64,000 bases of DNA, from the NCBI RefSeq assembly GCF_030848805.1, contig NC_092367.1, positions 558,001 through 622,000 on the forward strand, read 5' to 3'. A program made the position numbers and the translations under genes. The DNA comes from Temnothorax longispinosus (taxonomy: Eukaryota; Arthropoda; Insecta; Hymenoptera; Formicidae). Shown here piece after piece: positions 1 to 15,400 of the stretch. The notes beneath the pieces were generated by a model. That model saw only the letters and a list, made by a program, of their open reading frames with translations, was not told the DNA's origin and did not search any database. Every line of letters begins with the position of its first letter. The first letter of the stretch is position 1.

Positions 1-883
1 TGCAACGTGCGCATTCTTTCCTATTGCGATTCAGTCTCGATGGTCTCAGCGACGTTTCTCGCTCTTTGCTCGTACTGCGGGCGCCACTCTCGTACGCTTT
101 GCTTTTCGCCACTCGCCTAATTAACTTCGTCGATTGTCGGCGGATGGCAAGAAGCCGCCGGGTAGCGGATGGTTACGACTAGAACTAATCTCGCTCCGTA
201 CGCTCCGGGCTCCGATGCGTCTCGACTGAAAAACTGGGTCTCGCGATAATTGAGAGGGTGCGCGATGGGAACGCGCTAATGAAAGAAAAAGCCGGATTGA
301 CCGTCTCAAAATGGAAGGCACTTCGGTTCCCGTAATATGTATTTATCAGGACAAAGAGAAGCTTATGATGTAAGTTTTTCTCGAAAGCGAGGTGCGTTAT
401 TCTCAAATATAAAAACAAATAAGACTCTCGGACTGATATCATTCGGTCGATCGCAACGTCTTGACGTCAGTGCGACGCATGATCGATCGACGTACACGTC
501 TCTATCTGTTTTTCCTCTCTCGCGATGGTATTAAGAAATCAAGAGACACGATAGTGTCTCGCGCTAAGTATACGTATATCTTACGCGGGCTCGGAACGTG
601 ATACACGGTGTCACACAAACTCTCGAGCTGCCACGGATGGGTTCCGATACGCGCGAGAACGGCGTTACAGAGTGAGAAACGGAACAGTAAACGAAAATAG
701 TTACAGACCCCCCGCTGGACCTCGTGAAGGGATAAATTAGTTTTCTCTCTACTGTGCGCCTCTATGTCGCTTGTAAGTTTCGTAGATACAAAGATATCCT
801 CGGCGATACCGTGTATCCGAAACGTTTCTAGATTGATATTATGAAATGATCTTGTCTGGGATTTTGGAGGCGAGCGACAAAAT

Positions 884-885
<2 letters not shown>

Positions 886-914
<29 letters not shown>
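886..914. repeat. (TA)n microsatellite
   Basis: About 14 uninterrupted TA units can be read directly in the upstream ds intron. Confidence 0.95.
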
Positions 915-916
<2 letters not shown>

Positions 917-3900
917 TCTCTCCTGTCTAATCAAATCGACGCCATCGCTGCCCTAAGATCGATCACCATCTGAAATTTTAAAATGTTCCGCGTAAAAAAT
1001 GATAGCACACGATTCCTAGAATAATTAACCGCACTGACAAGTCCGAAAATATATGTTTTGAATTCGTTGGAATTAATCGGAATAATTTCGGACTTCGTGT
1101 GTCTTAATCAAGCATCTGTTTTTTTTTCGTCGGAGCTCGTTAAATCATTCGCGTGAGAGAAATCGTTAGCGGTATCGTAAATTCATGGGCACGTGGACTC
1201 GCGCGTCCACCGTAGGCGAATACATATTTTCGCAGACGTTTAATACCGCGCGCCGGTTAAAATCGGTAGAGAGGAAAAGGAGGCCTGGAGGAAGACCACT
1301 CGAGGAGGAAGAGAACGGTTTGAATGCGATCCGAATGCAGCGCGACTGGTTCTCCTCGCGCGATCGCGGGGAATCTTAAGCACCTGCCACTTAAGGACCG
1401 GATTGCACCGCGGGAATGAGAGGGCGAGCGGAGAGATCGAGCGAGTCGAGAGAAAGAAAGAGAAAGCGGAGAAAGAGGCAGAGGAAGAGAGGGCTCCGAG
1501 AGCACGGGAAGAAGAGAGGCCGAGCGATATCCTTAGAGATCGAATGTTTCTCGAATCGCTATCGATGGACGCATAAATAATCGAATACTTTTAAGTATTA
1601 ACTGGTTATCGCGAATAGTGGATATAATAAGATTGTCTTCGTATACTAATCGTTAATTACGTGATTTGTGAACAACGTTGCTCGCCAAGGAGAATAATTA
1701 ACTCCTTTTTAATCAAACGCATGTCATCCCGTTCGTCCTCAATTTATAGTGTAAAACGACTTTACTGTACTTTACGGTGATCCGTAAAACGAAAATTGAG
1801 TCTGACTAATCAGAAACGCGATCGCATCGCTTATTGTTAATGGTGTAGGGTAATTTGTCTGATGGCGGTCGGATAAGATCCGTCCTTGTAGATCGTGTAG
1901 GTGGATGCTGGCGGTATTGCTTGGCCCCTAGCGTAAGTCTTCTCTACGCCGGAGACGCCTAGATCACCGAAGGAGACGGGGAACGACAATGGACGTGCCC
2001 CGGACTCGTGCTTTCGAACTTGGTCGTCGCACTCTCGGCGCGCGGCACGTACGGCGATGAAATCATAAATCGGTGAACGCCAGCCCGCCGGCACTGATAG
2101 CGAGCAACCAATAATTATGCTAATACATACATCGTAATATATCCGAGGAGGCGGTTATTCGTATACGTACCGGGGTACCGTAAACCGGCGGGACCGTTTC
2201 GATCTTCGGCCGCGGCGCGATTTCCACTGACTCGGTCGCGTTCTATTCGGAGTACAAAGTCGAGCTTGGCGACACGTCGCCGTCGATCTTCATCGAAGCC
2301 ATCAGGCTGATATTATCGCCCGCGTATAATTCACGCGGGAATATTTACGACGCGTCAGCGTTCCGTCACAATATATCGGCTGACACTGTCACGGGGACAT
2401 TTTTTTTTCTTTACCGTGAGTAACGATACATTAAGACGTCCGTCAAATACCCTACTATAGTTTTCTTGTTTGTGGATACGCTGGGATATATCAATAAAAC
2501 GATGATTCACGATCTAGCGAACTTAGCGGTGTTAGTAGGTTCGGTAATCACAGATAAAAGCAAATTGCACGAGCACTTTATGGTACTCCCGTAGACATTG
2601 AACCCTCGTTATGACGAGTGGGGGATGGGCGCGATAACGTTAACGAGTAATTACCCGTGCAAAGACGAATGGTCATCATTACGTCTTCATGCTGAATATG
2701 ATCCCCCGAGATATCAACCGGATGCGAATAAAGGATAAAGGGAGCCACGAATCTTGTGGGCCGAGTGCCGCGCGCGAGTCGAGCAGATCTCGATGCATAG
2801 CACGGAAGATGATCGAGGAGGGCTCTCCTCTCTTTGGCTTTATCCGTCCAACGAATCTGGTTGAGTAGCGCCGTTAATCACGGTTTCGCTCGCCGACAAG
2901 ATTAACGCCATTAACGCCTATGGGTACGAATTAAGAGAATATTATCGCGTGGCGGCTCGGAGATGCGCTGGTAATAGGAACCGGCAAATTAGGCCGAATG
3001 GCTCGGTAATCTATTAAGATAAGTTGTCGTCCTGGTCGGAGAGCTTTATTGCCCTTTTCGTCCGTAATCCGAACACAACTATAGCCTTCCGTATGTGCAG
3101 AGGGTGGAATCGTTTACCGCGCGATCGAGATTTACGGCAATTATCATGTTGCGTATAATGCGCTGACCGAACTATTACTTTACAATTATTGGTTTTTTAT
3201 TTATCATTAACTTGTAATATTTATTCTTATTTAATAAAGCTCTCAAAAACATCGAATACATATATGTCAGTTTAGCGACAATTTTTAAAAAGTACAATTT
3301 ATCTAGTTTTTATGTATTGAAATGTTGTTTTAACTATCAAACGCTTTTACGCATCAAAAATGCGAACTCATGGATGTAACGCTTGTGCTAACGTTGTTAC
3401 CTCAACCGGTATCTATATATATGTACTATCCCTGATTCGAATTCGATAAATAACAATTTGTATCGCGTGCAGCGCAGAGAGCGAGATGAATGTTAACGTA
3501 GTCGGGGAATATAACGACCGATCGATTTGCGAAGTTGCTCTCGCGCCTGAAGCTCGAAGAGGCGAAGATGGAGACGCGCGTCTCGTTTTCACTTCAATGA
3601 AACAAGAATAAAAGATCGCGCATGCGATCCTGCATGCATTTAATTAATTACGGCAAAGTAGGAAGGGACATGCAAAGGGGAGATATGACAGCGGGAGGGA
3701 GGGGGTCACTCTCTCCCGATTTTCCATAACGATAAAATACTGTACGTATCAACAGAACCGCGCTTATAACGAGCGTCTCTCGCTGAAGCGGTTTGGTCCA
3801 CCTTGGGATAAATTCATTTCGCCGACAGAAGCACCGAGATGTCCCCTATCATCCCGTGTATTTTTCCCGAGGGGTAAACGTATCGTGTTGTTCGTTACTG

Positions 3901-4617
3901 CTATGTGAACGGACGGCGGCCGCGACGTCGCGAGGCTAAACCTCGTGATTCGCGGCGGGAGCGGGACTCCGCGGGTCCGGTGCGCCGGCAACAAAAATGC
4001 GAATCAGGTTTCTCGCGGTCCCATTAATCTCGCAGATTCTCGGGCGCCGTTCTACGGTCGTCGATGAACTCGAGCGGCTGCGTTATAGGCGAGCGAATGC
4101 GCTCGAGGCGGTTTCTATACGCGGGGACGCACTTCGCGTCGATTTCCTCGAGTTGCTCCGATCGCGAGATCGAGAGTTATTTGAATATTCATTTAGATGT
4201 TTATGCATCCGCTGATTTAACATTCCCGCCTTTTTTGTTGCAATTTTCTAATTTTATGCAATTTTTTAATAGTTTGTAATTCTCTTTGAAATATCGCGAT
4301 TCGAATTAGTTATGTAAATTAGATCATTGATATATGTATTAATAATTATTGGCATTATTGATACGAGCTTGACAGAGGTGTATTTCGACCAATGTGAAAT
4401 ATCGATTACAAACGCGTTGTTATTACGACGAGTCGTTACACGATAGCGTATATATAATATATACGCGTATACGCAACTGGAATCGTAACGCGTGTGCGTG
4501 CGTACGGAAACGCGAGCGATACACGTGCTCGATTATTCGAGTGGCAAGCCCAGAAAATATAAAATACGCGACGTTACTCATCGACTGTTATAAATTCGTC
4601 TCGCTATATTAGGTATC

Positions 4618-4750
4618 GGGTCGCTGTAGAGAAAGAGAGAGACGTTCCGTGGCTTGGCGGCGGCGGCGGAAGGAAGATCGGCAGGATCAAGAGAGCAGAG
4701 AGTAGAGTGTAGAGAGGGAGGGTGGAGGGGAGGGGAAGGGAAAGAGGTTA
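4618..4750. repeat. Purine-rich GA/GGA tract
   Basis: This is a nearly pure purine run on the + strand with many GAGAG pentamers and GGA/GGGAG blocks. GAGAG is the core site of the insect GAGA factor, so the tract could bind it, but a simple low-complexity repeat explains it equally well. Confidence 0.6.
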
Positions 4751-7088
4751 CTTTTAGCGCGGAAGGGAGCGCGGCTATGCGGAGACGCGATTATTAATCG
4801 GCGCGATCAATTAAATCGCAATGGGATACGAGCGATTGCGTGCGCAGGATCAATAATATCGCGGACGGGCGTACAAGGCGCAAGGGTATCCTTTAATGCG
4901 AGGATAGGTGTATCGATTATTGCGATCTCGTTTATCCGGCTGTTCCCTTTTTTTATCGGGTTCAACCGACTCTCGCGTAACAGCTCCGACGATATCGGCG
5001 TATTGCGGGCGAGAATTGCGCCGTTGCGCTATTAAGCCTCGTTTCATCGAAACGTATATACTCGCGATGGAGTTATCAGCGCGTTGCTCTCGCGACGGCC
5101 AATTTCCGCGCGAGATATGTTCGCCAGTCACACACGAGGCTATAAGATCGCTTATTCGAAGTCGCGACTCGCGAAAAAGATCCGGACGGGGTAGTCGCGT
5201 CGCAATTCTCGCTGACTTACATGTTGATCTTTCCGGTGGATCGGCCAGAGAGAGAGATGAGAGAGAAAGAAGCTGAAAGAAGCGGAGAGGTTGAGGAACG
5301 CAGAAAAGAAACGCGAGTTAACCACCGCGGTGTCGTCGAACCGGTCTCCGCAGATCGTACTCTATTGAGACGGCGGGCCACGCGAGAAAAGCGTCGACGG
5401 ACGGACGGCAGGTTCGAAAGCGAGGAGGAGTTCTAGCCAGGCAGGCAGGAGACTATAGAAGGCACACAACGCGGAGAGCGGACAGCTATCTTAATCGACG
5501 ACCTTTCTCTTAACCCGCTGGAGAGTCTCGCCGGTGGCGTTGCAGCGCGCTCTCGCTCTCGGAGAGCCGGGTTCCTTCTGCGAGAAAGAAAGAGAGAGAG
5601 TTCGCTGCTCGCGGAGGAGGCCCGCTTGCGGAAGACGAAGAGATAGGGGTCCCAAACGCGGCCAGGACCTCCGCGGGAACATGCGGGAGAGAGAGTCTCC
5701 TTCCTTGCGGAACGCGGAATCCAATGCTGTTGGCGCGTTGAGACCGGGCAACCAGTTGGGACACGGGGAGATCGATCTGCGCGTGGGCGGTTGCCGAATA
5801 ATAATAAACTGGCCCCTCTTTCGAGAGTCGAGGACCTCGGGCTATCCGTCTCTGTCTCTTCCTGCTTCGCCCTTATGCCGTGCTGCCCTTGACGGAGCGT
5901 TTCTCGCGTTCTCCGTTCCACCTTGATAAGAGGAGCCCTTTTATCGCGATGTTCAACAAATAGCTGATATCAGCATTCTACTTGCGTGATTAATTAATAT
6001 TAACTGTTGTAAATACCAACGGATAATTCGGTTTTTCCACTTGCTAAATACGGATAAGATCCGTTAACGTTTCGGCTTTCGCGCTTTCAAGGGGACAAGA
6101 CCGACAAGACGTATCCGTCTGCGATCTTGGTGCGTGTGCGGCCGCGTTCGTATCTGAAATTCTGCCGAGCCGCCGCGGCCGGTGACAACGAGACAAACGG
6201 ACGCCATTAACCGAATGCCGAATTCACGAAAAATAAACCTCGCGCACCTTCCCATCGTCCACCATCGTGACGATTCTCCCTCCACGCGCGAACACGGGGG
6301 CTGGGACGAAGGGCGATAACGAATGGCGGGACGTACGTCGCGGCGATAGCTTGACAAATATATATTAAACTATTTTAATGAGAAGTGGCCGCCATATCTC
6401 ATCGCAATTACCGGGCAGCGACCCGCCGGGGGCCCCGTTCGACTCGCCTTACGGCTCGCTGGTCCACAGCGAAAACACGCACCCCGAGAGAGCAAAGGTT
6501 AAGAGGAGGTCCATACTGGTTCCTTCAGAAACGGACGGTCGTTGTGGCGTATACCAATTTGAGATACTTCGAAGGAAAAACGCTACGGGAACCGGCGGAT
6601 ATCATTTCTAATAATAGTATATTGTTTCTAAATTTTATTGATAATTTTATATTACTGTTATTGGTTGATGAAGTTATCTATTTCCTCTTCTTTTCTTCCT
6701 TTCTAAACATATATTGTATAATATAGTAAACGTCTATCTCTATCACCGTTGAACGTCGCGTTTGATCGATACGATGATAAACGCGAGATGAAAGATTCCG
6801 TTCCCTGTGGCAGGATCAAATAGTCATCTACAAGATTCTCGCGTTCGCGCGATTATCGTTCGATGGAGAACCGGTCGTTTCACACGCGCGCGGGTGCGTC
6901 TATCGGTCGAACGCACGTCTGTCGACAAGTCTGTCGGATAGCCTCGATATTCGCCGCTAGTCTCATAGAAAATCAACCTCGACGTGGCCGTCGCACCTCG
7001 TGTGGCGAGCACGAGAAAAAATGGCAAGGAGGACGAGGTAGACAGCAGGACGCGGTGAAGAAGCGAGAAAAGTGGCAAGAGACGAACG

Positions 7089-7138
7089 GAGAAGGAGGAG
7101 GAGGAGGAGAAAGAAGAAGAAGAAGAAGAAGAAGAGAG
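7089..7138. repeat. (GGA)n/(GAA)n trinucleotide repeat
   Basis: A GGA block runs directly into a GAA block of about eight units. The open frames around it are low-complexity and are not treated as genes. Confidence 0.9.
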
Positions 7139-10100
7139 ACACGTTGCCTCTCACTGCCGACTCTTCAGGCAACAGTGAGTGACGGTTCTATAGAGTTCGT
7201 CGGGTTGGTAGCTTTGTGCGAGCTTTCCCCCTACGATCCTCTCCTCCTTTCGCGGTTACTTTTACTCCACCACTCTTGCGAGCTCGTATGTAAAGCATCG
7301 TGGCCGCGGCTTCGGCACGACGTTTAGTACCGTACGTCGTGTACATCCGCTGTGAACCTCACTGTGAAACGGGCCCTGGTATTCACGACACTCTCGAGCA
7401 TGATCATCTTCTTGCGGTGTGTGCTTTGGCCTCGTTTCCCATTCCGGAAAGTGGGTACAGCGGGAATTACGAATATGTAAAGACTTTCGGTCAACCGGGA
7501 TTTGAAAAATTTATTCCAACAAGGCGCATCGTACACATACATATCTATAATATTATTGAATCATTATCGTGATAACTTAAATTAGAAATTATGCTAAACA
7601 TATAACAAGTCTTAAAATAATTTATTTTCCAGGTTCTTTGCTTTATTTGTGACGATTAGGACGCAAAGAGTTGTGAGTCTACGCAACTCTTATAATAATG
7701 CTCGTTTTTCCAATTTTCCATCTTCTTTTCGGGCTTCTCTCTCCTCCCGTTAGTAGAAAATGCGTCTCGCAATTTTTCACCGTTCACCTCCCACGTCTCA
7801 CGTGCTCAAACGTGCACAAAATTCGCATACACGTTTGCGTTCAATGGAAGGGACGAGAAGCCGAGAAGAGAAGAAGAGCGTCGACGCGTGCGGCGAGAGC
7901 GAGGCGGCAAACACGCGTATATTTATTTATGCAAACGGAATACGGAGCCAACTAATTGTACGGCCGCACATTCGCAGTGACTCACGTGTCGGGCGTCGTC
8001 CCCCGGGTGTCAATCGCGTGACAAAGGTACTCGCGGAGATACTCCGGTTCTCTATCCACCCACGAAATTTCCGGCTCGGACCGTGTCTCCGACACCGACA
8101 AATAGCACAAGTCTACATCGCACGCATCCCGTCGCTCGCGCAATTAGGACCTCTTATGTGCAAATGCCGAGAGTTTTAAGCAGGCGCTAGCATATATGTG
8201 TCGCGTGGAACGGCGTGAATGGGACACCATCGTCTGGGAACTTTGTAGGAATTACAACGCGTGTCCCTTTGTGAAATAATACGTCTCGCCGGCAAGATGA
8301 CATTTGCGCTAGTCGGAGAAGGAATTTGAATACGCGCGGTTTTACATAAGCGAAAGTACAGATTTCCAAGATATCTTTCTTCAAAATATGTAAACGACGC
8401 TCGCGATGTTCGTGATAACGTCAAGAATAACGGACGGCGGAGGAGAAAGAGAGACGAGAGATTCCGACGACAAGAAGGAAAAGTGGAGAATTCTCGCGGC
8501 GAATACTCACGGCATGGCAGTGCGCCGGACGACGACTGTCAGTCCGTCAGCGAGGTAGCGAGCCGCGAATACCGAGGATGGCTTCCCTGCTCGCTCGACA
8601 AACAGCTCTATCTGTCGAGCTCGTGTACACAAAAAGCAGAGAGGCTGAGCCGTCGCACGCACAACGAAAAGCATGAACGACGATGGGGGCCGGGAGCCGA
8701 GAGAAAAACGCTCGAATATCGCTCGATGGTACGAAAGAGTTGGCGTGAAGATTTTGGAAACGCGAGTCAAAAAAGATCTGTTGCGATTGGGATCGCGATT
8801 CCGATGGAAAAAAAAAATAGCCAGCGGCGACCTCGGCGACCAGGTATTGTGGATATATCGCGAATTGCGAAAGCCTGGTTCGTTACGAGGAATAATAATT
8901 CTCACCAGAGGCGAAACGAATCGGTTGACGTAAATAGGCCGTAGAGGTGTGTCGCGCGCGAGATTAATTTACTCGATGATCTTGTGTGCTCGATGATTTT
9001 CTAATTCTCCACGGTGGGATTCGAGCGTGAAGGCCGGCCGCACGAAGGTCGATGGCATTGCGCAGCGGGAATTACTCGGTGCGATGAATTTCCTTCGTCG
9101 GCGACTGTTTCGGCATCGAGGACACGTACTTATGTACACGTGGAAGCCGTTCCAGTTTGCCAGTGAGTTTTACGAATCACCGTGAGCGATTACAGTGAGC
9201 TCTCCGCGACGAGGGGAGATACCGCGGCCGGCCCGCCGGGGATGATTTAGTGACCCAACGATGTGAAGGATAATCATATGAAATATCGCCGCGTCGCGTC
9301 ATAAGCCGAGCCCTGCGCGATCGCGCGGCATAGTGAAGGTAACATCGCGGGTAAATGCCGCGAACCGGGGCGGACGCGGGGGCATCGTTGACCCCGGGGA
9401 ATGTGCGAGAGCCCCGCGCTCGGTAAAGCTTAATGCACGGGAATTTCATACAATATTAAGGAATATTTTTTTCTCCTACGGAAGGAAACGCTATTCGAGT
9501 ACGATGCCATTAGCTCCGTGAATCGCTTGCATTAATCAAGGCGTCGCGCAAGTCCGATCGCGCGCGCAGAACACAGAGAGTGTTCCTGCCAAGCGCGGCG
9601 CCGGAAAACACTGACGCGCGCAGAATGCCGAAAGATCGTCTGACTAATGGACCGCCGGAGGTCCATTACGGTTCAACAGGCTCGCTTCTAGCGTGCATAG
9701 AGGCGTAGCGGGTTCAATAACGACCGCGGCGGCCTGTGAATCGTTTCGAAACGATTAAGCGCAATCTTACCTTCTTGATATTGCCTTTGACTGACGCGGT
9801 TTTGGATTCCTCGATGGATTGATCGATATAATGTATTTGCGAACGCGATATATTGATTGAAAATGCATTTAAACTTTAGTGCAATCTTAACTAGGAAAAA
9901 GCGTACGTACTGAACGCGGCTCTCACAATAGCGCGGTGGTAATTTATCGTCCTCTGTTAACAAATTGTTCTGCGAGTCCGCGAAATTACGTGGCGGGCAA
10001 ACGAACGGGAACGATTAGATATCGAGATCGCGGTCGGTAAGAGAAAATACCGAAATGAATCGTGCTTAGGCACACAATACGATCGCGGACGTCGGCGAAC

Positions 10101-11690
10101 CGGTCAGGCAATTACTTGGAAGATCGATTATCGCCCGTTAATAGACTCTTCGCGGGCATCGGCGCGATGCCTCGCGACGGGAACTTCATAACTTCCTATA
10201 ATAATTGCCACGCGCACGCGAAACGCTCATGGCGCCCGGCGCACCCAGAGAACTCGCATCTACATATATACATGTATTTCGAAACGTGAAACGGCAAGAT
10301 TTATACCCTTCCCCAAAGATTCTAGCGATAAAAATTTTAGCTAAAAAATATTTTGTATTTTTAAAGCCAATTTTATATTTGTGACACAGCTATACAATTA
10401 TCGACAGAATGGCGTTATCTTCAAAGCGGATCTGGAAATTGATTATTTCGTAGAATAGAATTTTCTAGGAGATCCGATCCTGAATGAAAAAGCAGGTGTC
10501 CTCATCAGACAAAAAATATATTACCCGCATGTCTCGTGACTCACGGACAGCCTCGCGTCTTGCGTGTCGCCAATATACGATCTATATCTCTCTAATGAGT
10601 GTCAAGAAGAAAGCTTGAAAAATTTCTTCTCTGCGTCGTTCGGCGCGAACGACTTTACGTTACTCCGAGGTCGTTTCTTCATCGGACGCGTCCTGGCGGC
10701 GGCAATTCGTTCAACGGGCTGAACATTCATCTCCTGCATATTTCTTCTGGCATTGCGGAGCGCGCGACATAAAGAATCGGCGACGCACGCACTACTCCTC
10801 CGCACTTTGCTCCATCGACAAATACGAAATTGCTCTGCGAAACATTTTAAAGTATCATCTGTGTAGGCATTCGATAAAGTTCAATACTTTTGGCGATTCT
10901 TTCTCTAGTGGCCCCTACCTCCTCGAGAAATTTACAGATCGTCCCTCCTGATCGAACTCGGTTTTTGTAGGAGCGTTGCATCATCATTGCGCCGCTCGAA
11001 AGCCCGCATACCAGATGCATCGCGCCGAGTCATCTGCGATTTACAGTGATAACTTTTGCAGCCGGACAATTTGTACTTGTTGCGCCACAGCGACGGCGAC
11101 CATTTCAGACGTTGGTGACTGCGGGCGATCGGTACCACGTATTGGTCTCGACGATCGGATAGGACCCTGGAAGCGACAGTGATGCGGCTGTCGAAAATGC
11201 TAACGATGAAATCAAGTATGCGAAAGAAGTTTGACGGAAATAAAAATATCGTTAAAAAAGCACGATTTCTAACGCGTTCTAAGAAGAGAGTTATCCTCTG
11301 AAGGCGAAATTTATCGTCCGAATCTGTTATAGCGTAATGTATCCTTCGACGGATAAAAATTGAGACGAAGTACCGGCTTGATTACGATCATCGGTATGCT
11401 CCTGAGAGCCAATGCCGACACCTGCTACTATGCAGCTGTAACAATTAAGTAAATAAATTCGCTACTTTGATCTGGACGCGGCTTAAGAAGCCGATGGGGG
11501 AGAGGAGGGGGAGAGAGGGAAAAAGCAAAGAACCATGGAGGAGAGTACCGTAGAGGGAAGGTTCGCGCGCCATCCTTAAAGGCAGAGGCGCGAGCATGCT
11601 GAGAGCCTTCCGAGGCACCGTATTTTATAACCGGTGTAGACAGCCACCGCTCGTACGTATATGCAAGCGATTCTCCCCTTAGTCTTCCCT

Positions 11691-11729
11691 CCTCCCCCCC
11701 TCTCTCTCTCTCTTTCTCTCTTTCTCTCT
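11691..11729. repeat. CT-rich microsatellite
   Basis: A C-run is followed by CT and CTTT units. It is a simple repeat in the upstream ds intron. Confidence 0.85.
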
Positions 11730-13465
11730 ATGGTAGTGCGTACAACGTAGCGAGAATGAGACTCGCGTCTGCTTCTTCTCGTGGTTCCTTGGCAAACGTA
11801 CGCGGGACCCCACTGGCAACGATACCTCCGACCACCACGACGACGGGGATGATTTCCAATCGCTTTTTACCTCCTTTCTCTTTCTCTGTTCCTTCGGGGA
11901 CGATGAATGGTGAGAGGAAGGAACGCAGAGAGAGAGAGAGAGGGTTTTGACGGGTAAGACACGCGGGGTGAAGGGCGAATGGGGTCCTACCACTGTTGCG
12001 TTGTATGCGCACTTTAATACGATTATCTGATCGCGGACGGACATTCAGATTATTTATATTACACGCTTGTACTTGCGGCCGCCGGAAGATTTAAAGCCAC
12101 TTTAAGCGATTGTAAAATGCGTTACATACGGCGTACGGAAAGGCGCGATTCCCCTTAGCTTTGTTGAATATTGGAAGCGATGTTGCGTATTGTAAATGAT
12201 ACGATACATAGTGAGTTAAATCTTGATTTATAACTGGTCTTGCTAACGCTGACTATCTTTAACTCACCGTGCGAAACGTTGTCCGTTTGACTGCTAGATC
12301 GCACAAAATTAGGGTGAGGAAATCAATTAAATTTTTAAACGTGAGAGAATTTGTTTTACGGTGTAACGTCTGTTACGTAACGCATCTAAGCGTGACGTCA
12401 AAGCATTATTTCGATCACCTGCTTGGGAATCTAGGAGGGTTTCCTCTCAAAGCGAACAAAGCGTTTACGATCTCTCGTGGCTTCGACGCCGGTCTGTCTT
12501 ACGGAGGGGAATCCGCATCGGATTGTATTCCGCATACACACCGACTGAAATCGATATTCTTCGCAAGGTCGGGCCGCAACAAAACGAGCGGAACAATGCA
12601 TCACGCGGCATACTCCCGCCGGAGTATCGGAATAGCAGGTAAAACTGCTCGCGATTTAATACACCTTGCGATACTGTGTACGCGCGTACCTATATTGTTG
12701 CTCCTCGGTGAATCGTCTTCCTCGGAATAAAGGACACTGAGCTTCCTTTCAATAATACGATTGCGAAATATAGAAATAGTATGAAAAATATAACGTCGGT
12801 TTGCAATTAAGAATTCAATTAGATTTCTTAATAAAAGAACCGTCGTTAAATAACAATAAGGCATAAATCCCTTTAATAAATCGTAATCCGGCGAGAAGGT
12901 GACAAAAGAAGGGAGAGAAGACTATAGCGAGGGGTAGTCGAAGTCAAGAATTGCAATCGTATGTAAGTATTATCATGTGAAGGAGGTTCCGAAGTGAACC
13001 CCAAATCGGTGTCCCAGATCAGCATCGATATTGCTTTGCAATAATTCATTAGCGTGATTGTTTGGGTGGATCAGGCGTACGTGAGGACCTCCTTCTTTCT
13101 GCGCTTATTATTCTCTTTCCTCTCCCTCCCTCTCTTTCTCTCTCTTCTCAGAAGAAAAGAGAAGTGGAGATGTCGTAAGGATCTGTAGTTCACCCTGCCG
13201 TTCGATATGAGATTCCACGCATAAACCAACACCTCCTTCCAGCTTGATCCTTTTGTCTTCGTCTCGCTTCTTTCCCTCGAGAAGCGGTAACGCGCTCAGC
13301 ATACTGTGCTGCACGAGCCACGAAGAGCTCATCGCCGCTTCGAGGTGGCAACAGTGTTGGCGGGAAAGTTATTCGACCGCTTGCCACTAAATCATTCCCC
13401 GCGGACTCCTGCTTTATTATCCTCCGTCTCGCTTCCACCTATGCTGGGCCCCATAGCGCTCTGGT

Positions 13466-13500
13466 TCTTTGTCTCTGTCTCTCTCTCTCTCTCTCTTTTT
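13466..13500. repeat. (CT)n microsatellite
   Basis: An interrupted CT repeat. A second CT-rich patch lies at 13109-13150. Confidence 0.85.
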
Positions 13501-15400
13501 CCATCTCTCTTCTTCTTTCCTTCTCGCTTTCCGCACCTCCTCTAGTCTCTTCCTTTCATAGCCCTACCGTTAGTACGTCGAATAGATGCGTTACTTATCT
13601 TGGAAAAATCGCGATGGACGCGCGCACTCGCGCCGGGCACGCAGGGGATGTTGTTGCAAATTAGGGTTCTATTATGGTAATTCTCACACGCGCATTCTCG
13701 GGACAGCAGGTTTAAATCGACTGCGAGGCTCTTTGAGGATATTAATAACGCTAGTTTATTAACGCACGGCGCGTATTATGGGACGAGTCGTAATATTTTA
13801 TAGCACTCGCATGTGTTCCCTATCGCCATACCTTTCCCCCTCCCCAGTGCGCTATCGACTATATATACCAATAAAATACACGTGTTATACGCCGACTGAT
13901 ATAACGCGCGACGTATATACTTAAATATAACATAATGCGATCGCGCTATAATTTCGTTGCTCCTCATTATAACCCGTTCGTTTATGACGCTTATCAGATC
14001 GGAGCGGAGTAATGACAAATGCCGACGAATACGCGCGCCCGATTTATCGGTTTTCAGGAGCCTTCCTCTAGTCCGCCTATTGCGATCCGCTGGCGATCCG
14101 CCTACGTAGAAAGGAATATTTTCTCCGCGCGCGAACCGCCCCGACCTCCTTAATTGTAGCTCAAGATTGCAATCTTGTTCTTTCGACGCGCCCTCTCCCT
14201 ACGATTCTCACGATTCTCGTACATTGTTTCCGAGTGGAATATTATTGCCTTGGCAGATAGCAAATTTAATTTCTTCCCGCGCGCATTCTTCTTACCTCAT
14301 TCACCGAACCGTCATCAGACTTGCAATTAATTGTAAGAAAAAAGACATTGTGGAGAAAAAAACGTAACGCAACTTTGTGAGGAAAGGACGCGTGGTTCAC
14401 CGACGCGTGGTTCTGGCCATATTATTAATAGCGTATGATTAGAGAGATTTCACGTACAGTTCATTTTGCTTTCAACACTGTGCCAGAACGAATAATCGCT
14501 TAATTTACTACGAAATGCGGAACGTTTCTTCACCACCGCCACACCGCGAGATAAACGCGAGCGGTGATTCACGGTTAATCATTTTCCTCGTTATAGTTTC
14601 GCGAATGATCCAGTCGTCTTTATCGGTGACAAATCGACCGTGTGCGCGTCATAACGGAGTGATCGATCATCGCGGCTCGCCGATCACGATCCCGATCTCG
14701 CGATTCCACGTTCCCGTTCAACATGGGCGGGACGGTTCCCTCCCGAGTACTCGGATCACGGCTAGATGGCCGGCGCGATACCTTGAACGCGAGAAGAAAC
14801 TTTAAACTGTCATTAAAGCAACTCGGTCTGGGTTAAGGGGTTCATTACCGGTCGGGATTCGCGTCTCAGTTTCTTCTCGCGTCGAGTTCCCCGCGAGACG
14901 ACTACCACTATGCTCCGCGCAAATTACGTCTCGTGCCGGTATAAATTTACGAGTTCCTTTTCTCTTTCTCTCTCCCCTCTGTCTCGTTTCCCTCCCCGAC
15001 TTAATCCACGTTCGACCGATTGGCCGCGGCGGCAATTACCCGATCGGCCCGACGATCGTAATCTGTCGATCGGGTGGCATTATCGATACTCGCTGCCCTC
15101 AAAAATTGGAAATCGCTCGCCTCGTGTCCACAGGACGACTTGCGGTTGCGTTACGCGCCATATTTGAAACGCGTGATAAATCATCGAGTGATACCTGTAT
15201 CGCGTCGCTCGAAGGAAAGCGCCATTTAAGTTGCAATTCAGGGTAAGAAGTCTTATTGTTCGAGTATTCACGTTAAGACGAGAACCTGTTCATCAATGCG
15301 AAACGTATATCTATCATAAGTCAAATGTCCGACATAGACTTTAACATTTGATATATATGCATAAGACGAAAGAGAAAGAATCGCATAAAAAACGACTACG

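Noticed and set aside
1837..2250. Possible two-exon minus-strand coding segment (85-codon frame with an acceptor-like tatcag before it and a donor-like gtacgt upstream).
   Set aside because: Phases of the two pieces do not agree, no family is recognised, and CpG-rich intron DNA here gives many equally protein-like frames.
12269..12730. 153-codon plus-strand frame.
   Set aside because: No domain, no splice context and no similarity I can recall; length is within chance for this sequence.
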